Shown here one piece after another: positions 1 to 6,375 of a stretch of DNA of 6,577 nt. The stretch is from Bacteroidales bacterium. Its GTDB lineage: Bacteria > Bacteroidota > Bacteroidia > Bacteroidales > UBA932. Positions within the stretch are counted from its first letter, which is position 1. Every line of letters begins with the position of its first letter. The position numbers and the translations under genes are program-made. Below the pieces are notes generated by a model. That model was not told where the DNA came from. It searched no databases and worked only from the letters and a program-made list of their open reading frames with translations. The stretch covers positions 1 to 6,577 of the forward strand of contig JABUTQ010000270.1 in assembly GCA_021443605.1 (NCBI GenBank), read 5' to 3'.

Positions 1-303
1 ATGGAGATGAATTTCGGTGCGTGGGAGATGTGCCGTTTTGATGAGATTACCGACCCACGGCTGCAATTGTGGTATGAAGATTATCTCAATGTTGCCCCAA
101 CCGAAGGTGAATCTTTTATTCAGATGCAGCAACGGGTTTTATCTTTTGTGGAAGAACTCAAAAAAGAGAATTATACAGATGTGGCCATCTTCACCCACGG
201 AGGAGTTATCCTGCAATTCCAACTTCTTCTTGGGATTATCTCCACGGAGAATATGTTTGACTATCAGACTCCATACGGAGGAATTGTCAGGCTAACAATC
301 TGA
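1..303 (+). CDS. cobC: Alpha-ribazole-5'-phosphate phosphatase, C-terminal part (5' end outside window)
   Basis: This is the last 100 residues of a histidine-phosphatase (phosphoglycerate mutase-like) protein of the CobC type, which removes the 5'-phosphate of alpha-ribazole phosphate or adenosylcobalamin phosphate late in B12 synthesis. Visible family marks are the EMNFGAWE segment (residues 2-9 of the fragment), PTEGESF (33-39, with the usual GES of the active-site loop) and IFTHGGVI (63-70), whose His66 is the second active-site histidine. The N-terminal RHG segment with the phosphorylated histidine is missing. CobC proteins are usually about 170-200 residues, so roughly 70-100 residues lie upstream, and the ATG at base 1 is an internal methionine rather than the start. 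It is convergent with cbiB and the two 3' ends overlap by 17 bases. General phosphoglycerate mutase-like phosphatase is the alternative, but the location in a cobalamin locus favours CobC. Confidence 0.88.
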   Translation: MEMNFGAWEMCRFDEITDPRLQLWYEDYLNVAPTEGESFIQMQQRVLSFVEELKKENYTDVAIFTHGGVILQFQLLLGIISTENMFDYQTPYGGIVRLTI

Positions 304-1213
304 AAACCAGCACTATCAAAACCATCGCCACTTCGCTGAGACGGTTTATTTTCACGGCAGTCTTTACATCTTGATAATCAAAGTCGCGCTCGTTCGTGCC
401 GATATATGGCTTGACCACAAGCTCGCCGAAATAGTCGTGCGGACCACCGAAACGGCAGTTGAGAATACCGGCCAAAGCCGCCTCCGGGTAGCCCGAATTG
501 GGGCTGAGATGCATCTTGCCGTATTTTGCGACAAAGCCCCACAAATCCCATTTGCCCGAAACGACAATCATCAAGGCTGCGGTGAGCCTTGCAGGAATAA
601 AGTTTACGATATCATCGAGACGGGCTGCCCATCTGCCAAATTCGAGATAGCGCTCATTCCGATAACCTATCATTGAATCCATCGTGTTTATTATCTTGTA
701 GGTCATCATTCCGGGGATTCCGGCAATCATAAGCCAGAAGAGGGGAGCAATCACCCCGTCGCTGAGATTTTCAGCCAATGTTTCAAGGGCTGCGGCTCGC
801 ACTTCTTTATCGGAAAGTGCCGCTGTGTCACGCCCAACAATCCGAGATACTTGCTTTCTTCCTTCATCCAAAGACCTGTCGGCAGCCTTGAACACCTCAA
901 CTACTTCGCGTATCAAGGTGGTGCCCGCAAGGCAGAAGAATATCAGAATAGTTTTCACCAATATATCAGCCCATATCCATTGAGATGTAAATCGCAGTAA
1001 CAGCCACATAATCAAGGCAGTGGCACTCGCAAGGGCCACCGCACACACCGCTCCTTTCGCCACGCGGTGTTTTCCTTTGTTGAAATGTCGTTCACAGAAG
1101 GATATGCACTTACCCATCCCCTCTACGGGATGTGGCAGCCAAGACGGATCCCCGATTGCCAAATCAAGGAGCCACGCCAGAACAATCGGTATTATCGGCA
1201 GAACGAACTCCAT
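287..1213 (-). CDS. cbiB: Adenosylcobinamide-phosphate synthase, membrane protein
   Basis: CbiB (CobD in Pseudomonas naming) joins adenosylcobyric acid to (R)-1-amino-2-propanol phosphate, or to aminopropanol in some accounts, giving adenosylcobinamide (phosphate). The 308-residue length is normal for the family. Family signatures seen are LLDLAIGDPSWLPHPVEGMG (residues 15-34), SRIVGRDT (123-130), ETLAENLSDGVIAPLFW (144-160), NTMDSMIGYRNERY (176-189), RLDDIVNFIPARL (198-210) and SPNSGYPEAALAGIL (237-251). Hydrophobic stretches near residues 3-20, 55-75, 84-101, 153-170, 204-218 and 293-307 indicate an integral inner-membrane protein. The ATG lies inside the end of cobD (22-base overlap), has no clear ribosome-binding site, and places the conserved N-terminal GDP/HPV region at the right distance. 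It directly follows cobD, which makes one of its substrates. It is the last gene of the minus-strand operon. Confidence 0.95.
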   Translation of the reverse strand: MEFVLPIIPIVLAWLLDLAIGDPSWLPHPVEGMGKCISFCERHFNKGKHRVAKGAVCAVALASATALIMWLLLRFTSQWIWADILVKTILIFFCLAGTTLIREVVEVFKAADRSLDEGRKQVSRIVGRDTAALSDKEVRAAALETLAENLSDGVIAPLFWLMIAGIPGMMTYKIINTMDSMIGYRNERYLEFGRWAARLDDIVNFIPARLTAALMIVVSGKWDLWGFVAKYGKMHLSPNSGYPEAALAGILNCRFGGPHDYFGELVVKPYIGTNERDFDYQDVKTAVKINRLSEVAMVLIVLVFRLLA

Positions 1214-2205
1214 TTTGTAATGTTTTGTATCAATATGTCATTCATCTCTCGGCTCTGTACGGCTATTCTGAAATGCGATGGAGTGAGTCCTGCAAAGTTT
1301 GAGGCATCCCGTATCAATATCCCGTCCGATTCAATTAGGAAAGACTTCAAGTCTGCTGCGCTCCCATTCGGCAACCGGCAAAGCATAAAATTGGCATCAC
1401 TGTCCGAAACCTCTATGCCAAGACTCTTCAACGCCTCTTTTACCCGAGCAGCCTCACTGAGCAGCTCTTGTAGTGGAATCTTATATAAATCCTTGTTTTT
1501 CAGCAGATAAGCGGCCGCCTTCAGCGCTACCGAATTGACAGACCAGGGCATCTTCAACCCTCTTAGCCTCGTAGCAATCTGTTCAGAAGAGACGGCATAA
1601 CCTATCCTTAGCCCCGGCACGGAGAAATCTTTGGTCATAGAGTAGAGCACTATGAGATTTTTCCTGACCACCGCATCGGCAGCCAAGAGAGGCTTGGTTG
1701 CGGAATAGTTGTGATATGCCAAATCCACCACAAAGAGTGTTGCGGGATGCCTATCGACGACCTCCAACAGAGTATCACGGCTATGTGCCTTTCCATCAGG
1801 ATTATTTGGATTGCAAATCCATACTGCATCTGCCTCGGGAATGTCGTTGATGCACGAAAATCGGGCTATCGTATGGCCGTATATCTTGCAAGCATCTTCA
1901 TACTCGCTGAAAGTGGGGAAAAAAATTGCACTTCTCTTCCCACTCAGCATAAATGCCGCAAGATAAATCGCCTCAGTTGCGCCATTTGTGGCTACGACAC
2001 AATTGGACGGCACGCTATGTTCCTCAGAAATAGCTGCTTCCAAGCTGAACGGTGCCGGCTCGGGATATGTCGAGAAAATATCTCCCCCACCATAAAGAGC
2101 TTTCATCAGCCCCGAATGGTCTGCCATCTGATAAATGTTCGAACTGAAATTATACCGAATCTTATCTCCGTAGCGATATATGTCGTCTCCGTGTCCCTCA
2201 ATCAT
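1192..2205 (-). CDS. cobD: L-threonine-O-3-phosphate decarboxylase (PLP, aminotransferase fold)
   Basis: This is a fold-type I PLP enzyme of the CobD/HisC group. CobD decarboxylates L-threonine phosphate to (R)-1-amino-2-propanol O-2-phosphate, the nucleotide-loop linker of cobalamin. The protein is 337 residues. It shows the N-terminal HGGD-like segment (GHGDDIYRYGD, 4-14), the phosphate-cup region ATNGATEAIY (72-81), CNPNNPDGK (131-139), VVDLAY with Asp161 facing the pyridine nitrogen, and SMTKDFSVPGLRIGY (189-203), where Lys192 is the expected Schiff-base lysine and Arg200 a phosphate ligand. HFRIAV (311-316) contains Arg313, in the position that binds the substrate carboxylate. Histidinol-phosphate aminotransferase is the close paralogue. 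The SMTKDFSVPGLR wording and the place between cbiP and cbiB argue for CobD. It starts 8 bases inside the end of cbiP, after a weak GGGA upstream of the ATG. Confidence 0.92.
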   Translation of the reverse strand: MIEGHGDDIYRYGDKIRYNFSSNIYQMADHSGLMKALYGGGDIFSTYPEPAPFSLEAAISEEHSVPSNCVVATNGATEAIYLAAFMLSGKRSAIFFPTFSEYEDACKIYGHTIARFSCINDIPEADAVWICNPNNPDGKAHSRDTLLEVVDRHPATLFVVDLAYHNYSATKPLLAADAVVRKNLIVLYSMTKDFSVPGLRIGYAVSSEQIATRLRGLKMPWSVNSVALKAAAYLLKNKDLYKIPLQELLSEAARVKEALKSLGIEVSDSDANFMLCRLPNGSAADLKSFLIESDGILIRDASNFAGLTPSHFRIAVQSREMNDILIQNITKWSSFCR

Positions 2206-3679
2206 CGCGTCCCATTATTTTATAGATTGCATCAATATCGATATAGCGTCTCAACTCATCGGCAAGCAGGTTGTATTGGCGCTCTCTGAAAGAGGTGTAG
2301 TCAAAGTCGATGCCTGCGTTCTCTCCTTTTATGAATGGCTTCAAGATGTGCTCTATCACAGCAGGATTGTCGAGGAAACCGTGGATATAAGTCCCAATGC
2401 ATCCATTATCGGTCATCACTCCGTCGCAACTTCCTGAAATTGTTTTATTTGGATGCACAACTTCACATACGGACTCCGTTATTCCCTGGTGAATCTCGTA
2501 GCCTTTGCAAAGACGCTCATTCTCCAAAAAGTAAAACTCGACCTGCCTTGTAGCCTTCTCTTTTGCCAAAATGGTTTTCACGGGGAGAAGCCCCAGACCT
2601 TCAACCGCACCGGCGACCCCCTCAATCCCTTCCGGATCTGCAACTTCCTCTCCCAGAATCTGATAACCTCCACAAATCCCTATTATCTGTTTACCTTTTT
2701 TGTGGGCGGACAGAATCGCATCAGCAATCCCGCTCTCCTTTATGAAGCGTAAATCGTCTATGGTGGCCTTCGTCCCGGGGACTACTATGACATCCCCTTT
2801 TTCAATCTCCTCTAAAGACGACGTATAATACAGATTTACAAGAGGATGGCTTTCCAATACATTGAAATCGGTATAGTTGGAGATATGTTTGAGTTTTATA
2901 ACCGCTATATTGATTTTACCCTCCTCGCTTTTATGCTTCTTCCCTTGCAAGGCAACGGAATCTTCCTCATCTATATGGATTCCGGACAGATATGGTACAA
3001 CACCGAGAACCGGCACCCCGCAAATCTCCTCCATCATCCTCCTCCCTTGTTCAAAAAGGCGCATATCTCCACGGAATTTATTGATTATCACCCCTTTAAT
3101 CCTACTCCTATCTTCGGGATATTGTAACATTATCGACCCATATACACTGGCAAAAACTCCGCCTCTGTCGATATCGGCAACTAAGAGTACAGACGCGTCC
3201 GCAGCCTTGGCCATAGGCATATTCACGATGTCCGTCTCTCGCAGGTTTATCTCTGAAATGCTGCCCGCCCCCTCCATCACAATGGGATTATATTTTTGGG
3301 AAAGTCTTTTGAATGAGTCTGTTACGATTTCCCGAAGCTCGTTGTTGCCGTCTCTTCGGAAATAGTCGTAGGCATCCCTGTTCCCCACCGGCTTACCACA
3401 TAAAACCACTTGCGAAGTATGATTGCCGGAAGGTTTCAGCAAAACGGGATTCATATCGGTGTGACAGGGGATTCCGGCAGCCTCTGCCTGCACCGCCTGA
3501 GCCCTCCCGATTTCAAACCCATCCGGTGTTGCATAGGAGTTAAGTGCCATATTCTGAGCCTTAAACGGAGCCGGATTATATCCATCTTGCAAAAATATGC
3601 GGCACAGTCCCGTGGCTATTATGCTCTTCCCCACGTCGCTGCCGGTGCCTGCAAGCATTATCGGAGAGAGTTTTTTCAT
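2198..3679 (-). CDS. cbiP: Cobyric acid synthase (glutamine-dependent)
   Basis: CbiP (CobQ) amidates the b, d, e and g carboxylates of adenosylcobyrinic acid a,c-diamide with glutamine and ATP. I start it at the ATG at 3679, giving 493 residues, close to the usual 490-510. The open frame extends 16 codons further to a GTG at 3727, but the ATG forms an ATGA overlap with the stop of the adenosyltransferase gene, follows an AGGGGG stretch (3686-3691) by six bases, and puts the P-loop close to the N terminus as in the family. The N-terminal half is a dethiobiotin-synthetase-like ATPase: GTGSDVGKS (11-19), FKAQNMALNSY (39-49), MEGAGSISEINL (135-146) and ADIDRGGVFAS (168-178). The C-terminal half is a class I (triad) glutamine amidotransferase: VVPGTKATIDDL (299-310), GICGGYQILG with nucleophile Cys336, GYEIHQG (393-399) and IGTYIHGF with His433. 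All expected catalytic parts are present. Confidence 0.95.
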   Translation of the reverse strand: MKKLSPIMLAGTGSDVGKSIIATGLCRIFLQDGYNPAPFKAQNMALNSYATPDGFEIGRAQAVQAEAAGIPCHTDMNPVLLKPSGNHTSQVVLCGKPVGNRDAYDYFRRDGNNELREIVTDSFKRLSQKYNPIVMEGAGSISEINLRETDIVNMPMAKAADASVLLVADIDRGGVFASVYGSIMLQYPEDRSRIKGVIINKFRGDMRLFEQGRRMMEEICGVPVLGVVPYLSGIHIDEEDSVALQGKKHKSEEGKINIAVIKLKHISNYTDFNVLESHPLVNLYYTSSLEEIEKGDVIVVPGTKATIDDLRFIKESGIADAILSAHKKGKQIIGICGGYQILGEEVADPEGIEGVAGAVEGLGLLPVKTILAKEKATRQVEFYFLENERLCKGYEIHQGITESVCEVVHPNKTISGSCDGVMTDNGCIGTYIHGFLDNPAVIEHILKPFIKGENAGIDFDYTSFRERQYNLLADELRRYIDIDAIYKIMGRDD

Positions 3680-4263
3680 TTTTCGCCCCCTTTCTTCGCC
3701 CCTTTCTTGTAGGCAAACATTTTCCACCGCTCTTCATCCATTCCATTTGATTCCATCTCTTTTCTTGCAAGGACAAAAAAGAAATCGGAAAGGCGGTTTA
3801 TGTATTTCAAAATCTCCTCCGGCACGGAATCTTCTGCATTCAGCCGCCACAATTCCCTCTCGGCCCTACGGGCAACAACCCTTGCCTGATGGAGGAAAGC
3901 GCTCGCCACAGTGCCCCCGGGGAGGATGAAATAGTCTGATGGAGAACACTCTGATATGGTTTTATCTATCAGATTTTCAATATTTTCTACGAGATTATCC
4001 GGAATAGTGTTCACGTTTTGACATCTTCTCTCATCAGGCGTGGCCACTATGCTCATCAAGGTCATAAGCGTCATCTGAATCTCTCTCAGATCCGGCTGCA
4101 TCTTGTGGTCAGTGACAAGATGCGCCCTTGCAATCCCTATTGCAGTATTGAGCTCATCCAAGGCACCATTCGCCTCTATCCGCGCACAAGTCTTGGACAC
4201 CCTTTCTCCCCCATGGATGCCGGTAGTCCCCTTATCTCCCGTCTTAGTATATATCCTGTTCAT
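3676..4263 (-). CDS. pduO: PduO-type ATP:cob(I)alamin adenosyltransferase
   Basis: The enzyme transfers the 5'-deoxyadenosyl group of ATP to cob(I)alamin or cob(I)yrinic acid a,c-diamide, forming the Co-C bond. The product has 195 residues, typical of the PduO/MmaB trimeric family, which is unrelated to BtuR/CobA. Motifs are YTKTGDKGTTGIHGG (5-19, ATP binding), RIEANGALDELNTAIG (28-43), FILPGGTVASAFLHQAR (112-128), RRAERELW (132-139) and NRLSDFFFVLAR (156-167). The start is the ATG at 4261-4263. An in-frame TTG four codons upstream is less likely because the ATG has a GGAAGGA stretch just before it and its first base overlaps the TAA of cbiA (TAATG). The tail is lysine/glycine-rich. Position between cbiA and cbiP suggests that the a,c-diamide is the physiological substrate, but a salvage or repair role on cobalamin is also possible. 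Some databases label such proteins cobO, which is strictly the other family. Confidence 0.93.
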   Translation of the reverse strand: MNRIYTKTGDKGTTGIHGGERVSKTCARIEANGALDELNTAIGIARAHLVTDHKMQPDLREIQMTLMTLMSIVATPDERRCQNVNTIPDNLVENIENLIDKTISECSPSDYFILPGGTVASAFLHQARVVARRAERELWRLNAEDSVPEEILKYINRLSDFFFVLARKEMESNGMDEERWKMFAYKKGAKKGGEK

Positions 4264-5576
4264 TATTCCTTCCAAAGCTTAAATAAGTCATTTTCAGCCC
4301 AATATATGTGTGTATATCCGGCAATTACGTTTTGTTGGCGATAGAGTCCCACCTTCGCAGTATCCCCCGCTGCGGTCTTGATTTCAGCAATTGACTGCAT
4401 TTCGTTTCCATCCTTGATTTTTGAATAATGGAATTCGTGCCCCCTGAAATCGTATTTTCCGACTTGCAGCCGACGGTAACCGAGGGTAAGTCGGGCATTT
4501 TCCATCGTGCATTCAAATGGAAGCACCCCACACATTTCGGCCCCATCTATCGCTTTGGAGAGATATATCATACCTCCGCACTCGGCAAACACTTTCCCTC
4601 CGGAAAGGGCGAAATCCCTGACAGATTGCTTCATAGAGATATTGCCACTCAACTGCTCTGCATAAAGCTCCGGATAGCCGCCAGGTAAATAGAGCAGATC
4701 TGCCTGTGGCAGACAATCGTCTGAAATCGGAGAAAAATAATTTATTTCCACCTGATAATGAGGGTGATGCAGCAGTGACTCTATATTGTCGGGATAGATG
4801 AATGAAAATGCTTCGTCTTTTGCAATGGCAATCTTGAGCGGTTTGCGTCCTGACTGTAACGGTTTTTCTTCATATTGCTCAATGTCCTTTTGGCACATGG
4901 AGAGCAACTTTTCAAGATCCACCCCCTCAATCACAGCGTCAGCCGCCTTGTCGGCAAATTTGTCGATGATATCGTATCCGGACAATGTGAGACCAAGATG
5001 TCGTGACGGCACTTCAAGGTCTGCAATCCTCGGCAAGAAGCCGAAACACTCCACCCCTGCATCTACGCAGGCCGTTTTCAACATCTGATAGTGTCTTGCC
5101 GAGCCCACCATATTGAAAATCACCCCTTTGAGGTTCAATTTTGGATTGAAGTGCCTGAAGCCATAGATGAGAGGTGCTGCGGAATACGCCATAGAACGGG
5201 CATTCACCACCAAAACCACCGGAATATCAAGTAATTGGGCAATCTCGGCACTGCTTCCCCTGCTCCCTTCATATCCGTCAAAAAGTCCCATAACACCTTC
5301 CGCAACTATTGCGTCCGCTCCGCTTGAATGACGCAGGAAAGTCTCTTTTACGAAGTTTTCAGAAGCGAGAAAAGTGTCGAGATTGATGGACTGCCGGCCA
5401 GATGCCACGCCGTGAAATTGTGTATCAATGTAGTCCGGACCACATTTAAACGGCTGAATATCAAGGCCTTTTCGCTTCAATGCACGCATGAGCCCAATGG
5501 CAAGGGTAGTCTTCCCGCTATTGGAATTGGCCGCCCCAATCAGAAAACAGGGCTTGCTTTGCATCAATTTATCCAT
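4263..5576 (-). CDS. cbiA: Cobyrinic acid a,c-diamide synthase (glutamine-dependent)
   Basis: CbiA (CobB) uses ATP and glutamine to amidate the a and c acetate side chains of (Co-)cobyrinic acid. The protein is 437 residues from the ATG at 5576. An in-frame GTG immediately upstream (5577-5579) is disfavoured because the AAAAGGTGA ribosome-binding site at 5581-5589 would then be only one base away. The N-terminal ATPase domain shows the P-loop-like GAANSNSGKTT (14-24), FKCGPDYID (43-51), AEGVMGLFDG (92-101) and VVLVVNARSMAYS (120-132). The C-terminal glutamine amidotransferase domain shows LYLPGGYPELYA (295-306), FAECGGMIYLS with nucleophile Cys333, GHEFHYS (379-385) and GYTHIYW with His423. 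Nothing is missing compared with the family. Being named a cobyrinate rather than hydrogenobyrinate enzyme is inferred from the presumed anaerobic pathway. It is the first gene of the minus-strand operon, preceded by a likely promoter in the divergent intergenic region. Confidence 0.95.
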   Translation of the reverse strand: MDKLMQSKPCFLIGAANSNSGKTTLAIGLMRALKRKGLDIQPFKCGPDYIDTQFHGVASGRQSINLDTFLASENFVKETFLRHSSGADAIVAEGVMGLFDGYEGSRGSSAEIAQLLDIPVVLVVNARSMAYSAAPLIYGFRHFNPKLNLKGVIFNMVGSARHYQMLKTACVDAGVECFGFLPRIADLEVPSRHLGLTLSGYDIIDKFADKAADAVIEGVDLEKLLSMCQKDIEQYEEKPLQSGRKPLKIAIAKDEAFSFIYPDNIESLLHHPHYQVEINYFSPISDDCLPQADLLYLPGGYPELYAEQLSGNISMKQSVRDFALSGGKVFAECGGMIYLSKAIDGAEMCGVLPFECTMENARLTLGYRRLQVGKYDFRGHEFHYSKIKDGNEMQSIAEIKTAAGDTAKVGLYRQQNVIAGYTHIYWAENDLFKLWKE

Positions 5577-5580
5577 CACT

Positions 5581-5589
5581 TCACCTTTT
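5581..5589 (-). promoter_or_regulatory. Ribosome-binding site of cbiA
   Basis: On the minus strand this reads AAAAGGTGA and ends four bases before the ATG at 5576. It resembles a Shine-Dalgarno sequence and decides for ATG over the adjacent upstream GTG as the cbiA start. Confidence 0.6.
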
Positions 5590-5595
5590 AACTCG

Positions 5596-5603
5596 CAAAT
5601 ATA
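5596..5603 (-). promoter_or_regulatory. Likely -7 promoter box for the cbiA operon
   Basis: The minus strand reads TATATTTG, a full match to the Bacteroidota -7 consensus TAnnTTTG. Transcription would begin near 5589, giving a leader of only about 13 bases that is nearly all ribosome-binding site. No good TTTG-type -33 box is seen 19-21 bases upstream (the region reads TTATTAT), so the promoter may be weak, activator-dependent or a chance match in AT-rich DNA. Confidence 0.4.
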
Positions 5604-5655
5604 GCGATATTACTCCTATCATAATAAGAGGACTATATATAAAACAGAAAGATTT

Positions 5656-5685
5656 TTTGTTTTCAATTATAAATTAATACCTTTG
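5656..5685 (+). promoter_or_regulatory. Likely Bacteroidota-type promoter for the rightward genes
   Basis: TTTG at 5656-5659 matches the -33 element and TACCTTTG at 5678-5685 matches the -7 element TAnnTTTG. The spacing is 18 bases, near the usual value. Transcription would begin around 5690-5693, about 22 bases before the ATG at 5714. With gaps of only 2 and 5 bases downstream, this promoter would drive the small gene, the 167-residue gene and cobJ together. Confidence 0.6.
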
Positions 5686-5698
5686 TATGGAATTAATT
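5672..5698. repeat. Imperfect inverted repeat across the rightward -7 box (possible operator)
   Basis: Arms AATTAATACC (5672-5681) and GGAATTAATT (5689-5698) are complementary at 9 of 10 positions around a 7-base spacer, TTTGTAT. The dyad covers the -7 box and the expected transcription start, a usual place for a repressor operator. The arms are mostly A and T, so chance is possible. The CC/GG pairs at the inner edge give it some weight. Confidence 0.35.
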
Positions 5699-5713
5699 AT
5701 TATTTAATACTTT

Positions 5714-5869
5714 ATGACTATGTGTGTAGAACAAAGGAGTGAGACTGTTGTCATTAAGCATCCGTCCGATAAGTTCGTGACGATTTTCAATCAGCTAAAA
5801 GCAGAAAAAGACAAGAAAAGAGAAGAACTTCTCAAAAAAGATAAGTTTACTTTTTCTATCCAGTTGTAA
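5714..5869 (+). CDS. Small charged protein of unknown function (51 aa)
   Basis: This open frame encodes 51 residues from the ATG at 5714 (a second ATG lies two codons later at 5720). I do not recognise the family. The first 25 residues contain a hydrophobic/aromatic patch (VVIKHPSDKFVTIFNQL, 12-28). Residues 29-44 are almost wholly charged (many Lys/Glu), consistent with a helix. The tail is KFTFSIQL. There is no signal peptide or membrane segment. It is taken as real because it sits correctly behind a TTTG/TACCTTTG promoter, ends two bases before the next start and has similarly low G+C. It has no Shine-Dalgarno site but an AT-rich leader, normal for this phylum. A small gene tightly followed by a larger one recalls toxin-antitoxin pairs, but no toxin or antitoxin motif is visible. 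Confidence 0.6.
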   Translation: MTMCVEQRSETVVIKHPSDKFVTIFNQLKAEKDKKREELLKKDKFTFSIQL

Positions 5870-5871
5870 TA

Positions 5872-6375
5872 ATGGAAGTTACCTATAGGATTAACACCAG
5901 AGAGGGAGATGAACTAATCATCTCCCTCTCTTCAACATATCCACATATTAAAGATTTGTTAGCGCCCTATTTCTGCGACATTGAAATTATTGATATGTCT
6001 ATTGTTAGAAAAAATGGGGCTGATGTAATTAGAATGGCAACATTAAAGGAAATAGCAGACAAAACTGTAAATATTCTTGACAATTCTCCAAATGCTATTC
6101 TTTTCTACATCTGCGATTCGACTGAAAAAATACCAAACATACGACGATCAAGAAAGATTTTGTGCCAACAATACAGAGATGAACTATTTTCGAAAATGTT
6201 TGAACGATATACAGCAAATCTTGATAGCAATTGGATAGACTATAAAATTATAGCAGAAGTTGAGAATGAACCCCAATATATTCACATTATTTATAGAAAA
6301 GAACATACTGATGCAATATCCATATTAAAGCAAGAAGTTCTGAGCACGATTGAGTATATTGATAACGAAAAGTAG
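5872..6375 (+). CDS. Hypothetical protein, 167 aa, of low G+C
   Basis: The function is unknown. The product is a soluble-looking 167-residue protein without signal peptide or membrane segment. It has a beta-rich N terminus (VTYRINTREGDELIISLS, 3-20), a central hydrophobic strand ending in ILFYICDS (76-83), a basic patch RRSRK (91-95), and a C-terminal half with strands DYKIIAEV (123-130) and YIHIIYRKE (136-144) before a final helix. The NAILFYICDS...RRSRK core reminds me, from memory only, of small Bacteroidota hypothetical proteins such as those grouped as DUF6169. That link is weak and unverified. The start is two bases after the stop of the 51-residue gene, so the two are probably translationally coupled. 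G+C is about 33% by hand count, against roughly half for the cobalamin genes. Codons 10-20 form a perfect 14-bp inverted repeat. No nuclease, kinase or helix-turn-helix motif was found by eye. Confidence 0.75.
   Translation: MEVTYRINTREGDELIISLSSTYPHIKDLLAPYFCDIEIIDMSIVRKNGADVIRMATLKEIADKTVNILDNSPNAILFYICDSTEKIPNIRRSRKILCQQYRDELFSKMFERYTANLDSNWIDYKIIAEVENEPQYIHIIYRKEHTDAISILKQEVLSTIEYIDNEK
5899..5931. repeat. Perfect 14-bp inverted repeat inside the 167-aa gene
   Basis: Left arm AGAGAGGGAGATGA (5899-5912) and right arm TCATCTCCCTCTCT (5918-5931) are exact reverse complements around the 5-base loop ACTAA. The structure begins 28 bases into the coding sequence and spans exactly codons 10-20 (REGDELIISLS). 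As RNA it would be a strong hairpin: my hand sum of nearest-neighbour stacks gives roughly -23 kcal/mol. It is not followed by a T-run on either strand, so it is not an ordinary intrinsic terminator. Confidence 0.9.

Noticed and set aside
1..3. ATG at base 1 as the start of cobC
   Set aside because: The frame is open to the window edge and the protein would lack the RHG catalytic segment. The EMNFGAWE motif is normally about 75 residues into the protein.
1711..2289. Plus-strand open frame of 192 residues
   Set aside because: It lies opposite cobD and the end of cbiP, both with full family motifs. Its product is of odd composition with no recognisable domain. It is an antisense shadow, as are the similar plus-strand frames at 371-676, 1067-1510, 2877-3365, 3410-3712, 4018-4344 and 4798-5088.
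2772..2782. Short palindrome GTCCCGGGGAC in cbiP
   Set aside because: Five-base arms with one central base are expected by chance at this length, and the bases encode the conserved VPGTK segment of the protein.
3680..3727. N-terminal extension of cbiP to a GTG at 3727
   Set aside because: The extra 16 residues lie before the family's normal N terminus and would overlap the adenosyltransferase gene by 52 bases. The ATG at 3679 has an ATGA overlap and a purine-rich site at the right distance.
5735..5739. AGGAG Shine-Dalgarno-like sequence inside the 51-aa frame
   Set aside because: No in-frame start codon lies at a suitable distance downstream. The nearby TTG at 5748 is out of frame, and this phylum does not depend on such sites, so the ATG at 5714 is kept.
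5899..5931. The perfect inverted repeat as a rho-independent terminator
   Set aside because: Neither strand has a run of T after the stem, and it lies within an intact open frame about 30 bases after the start codon.
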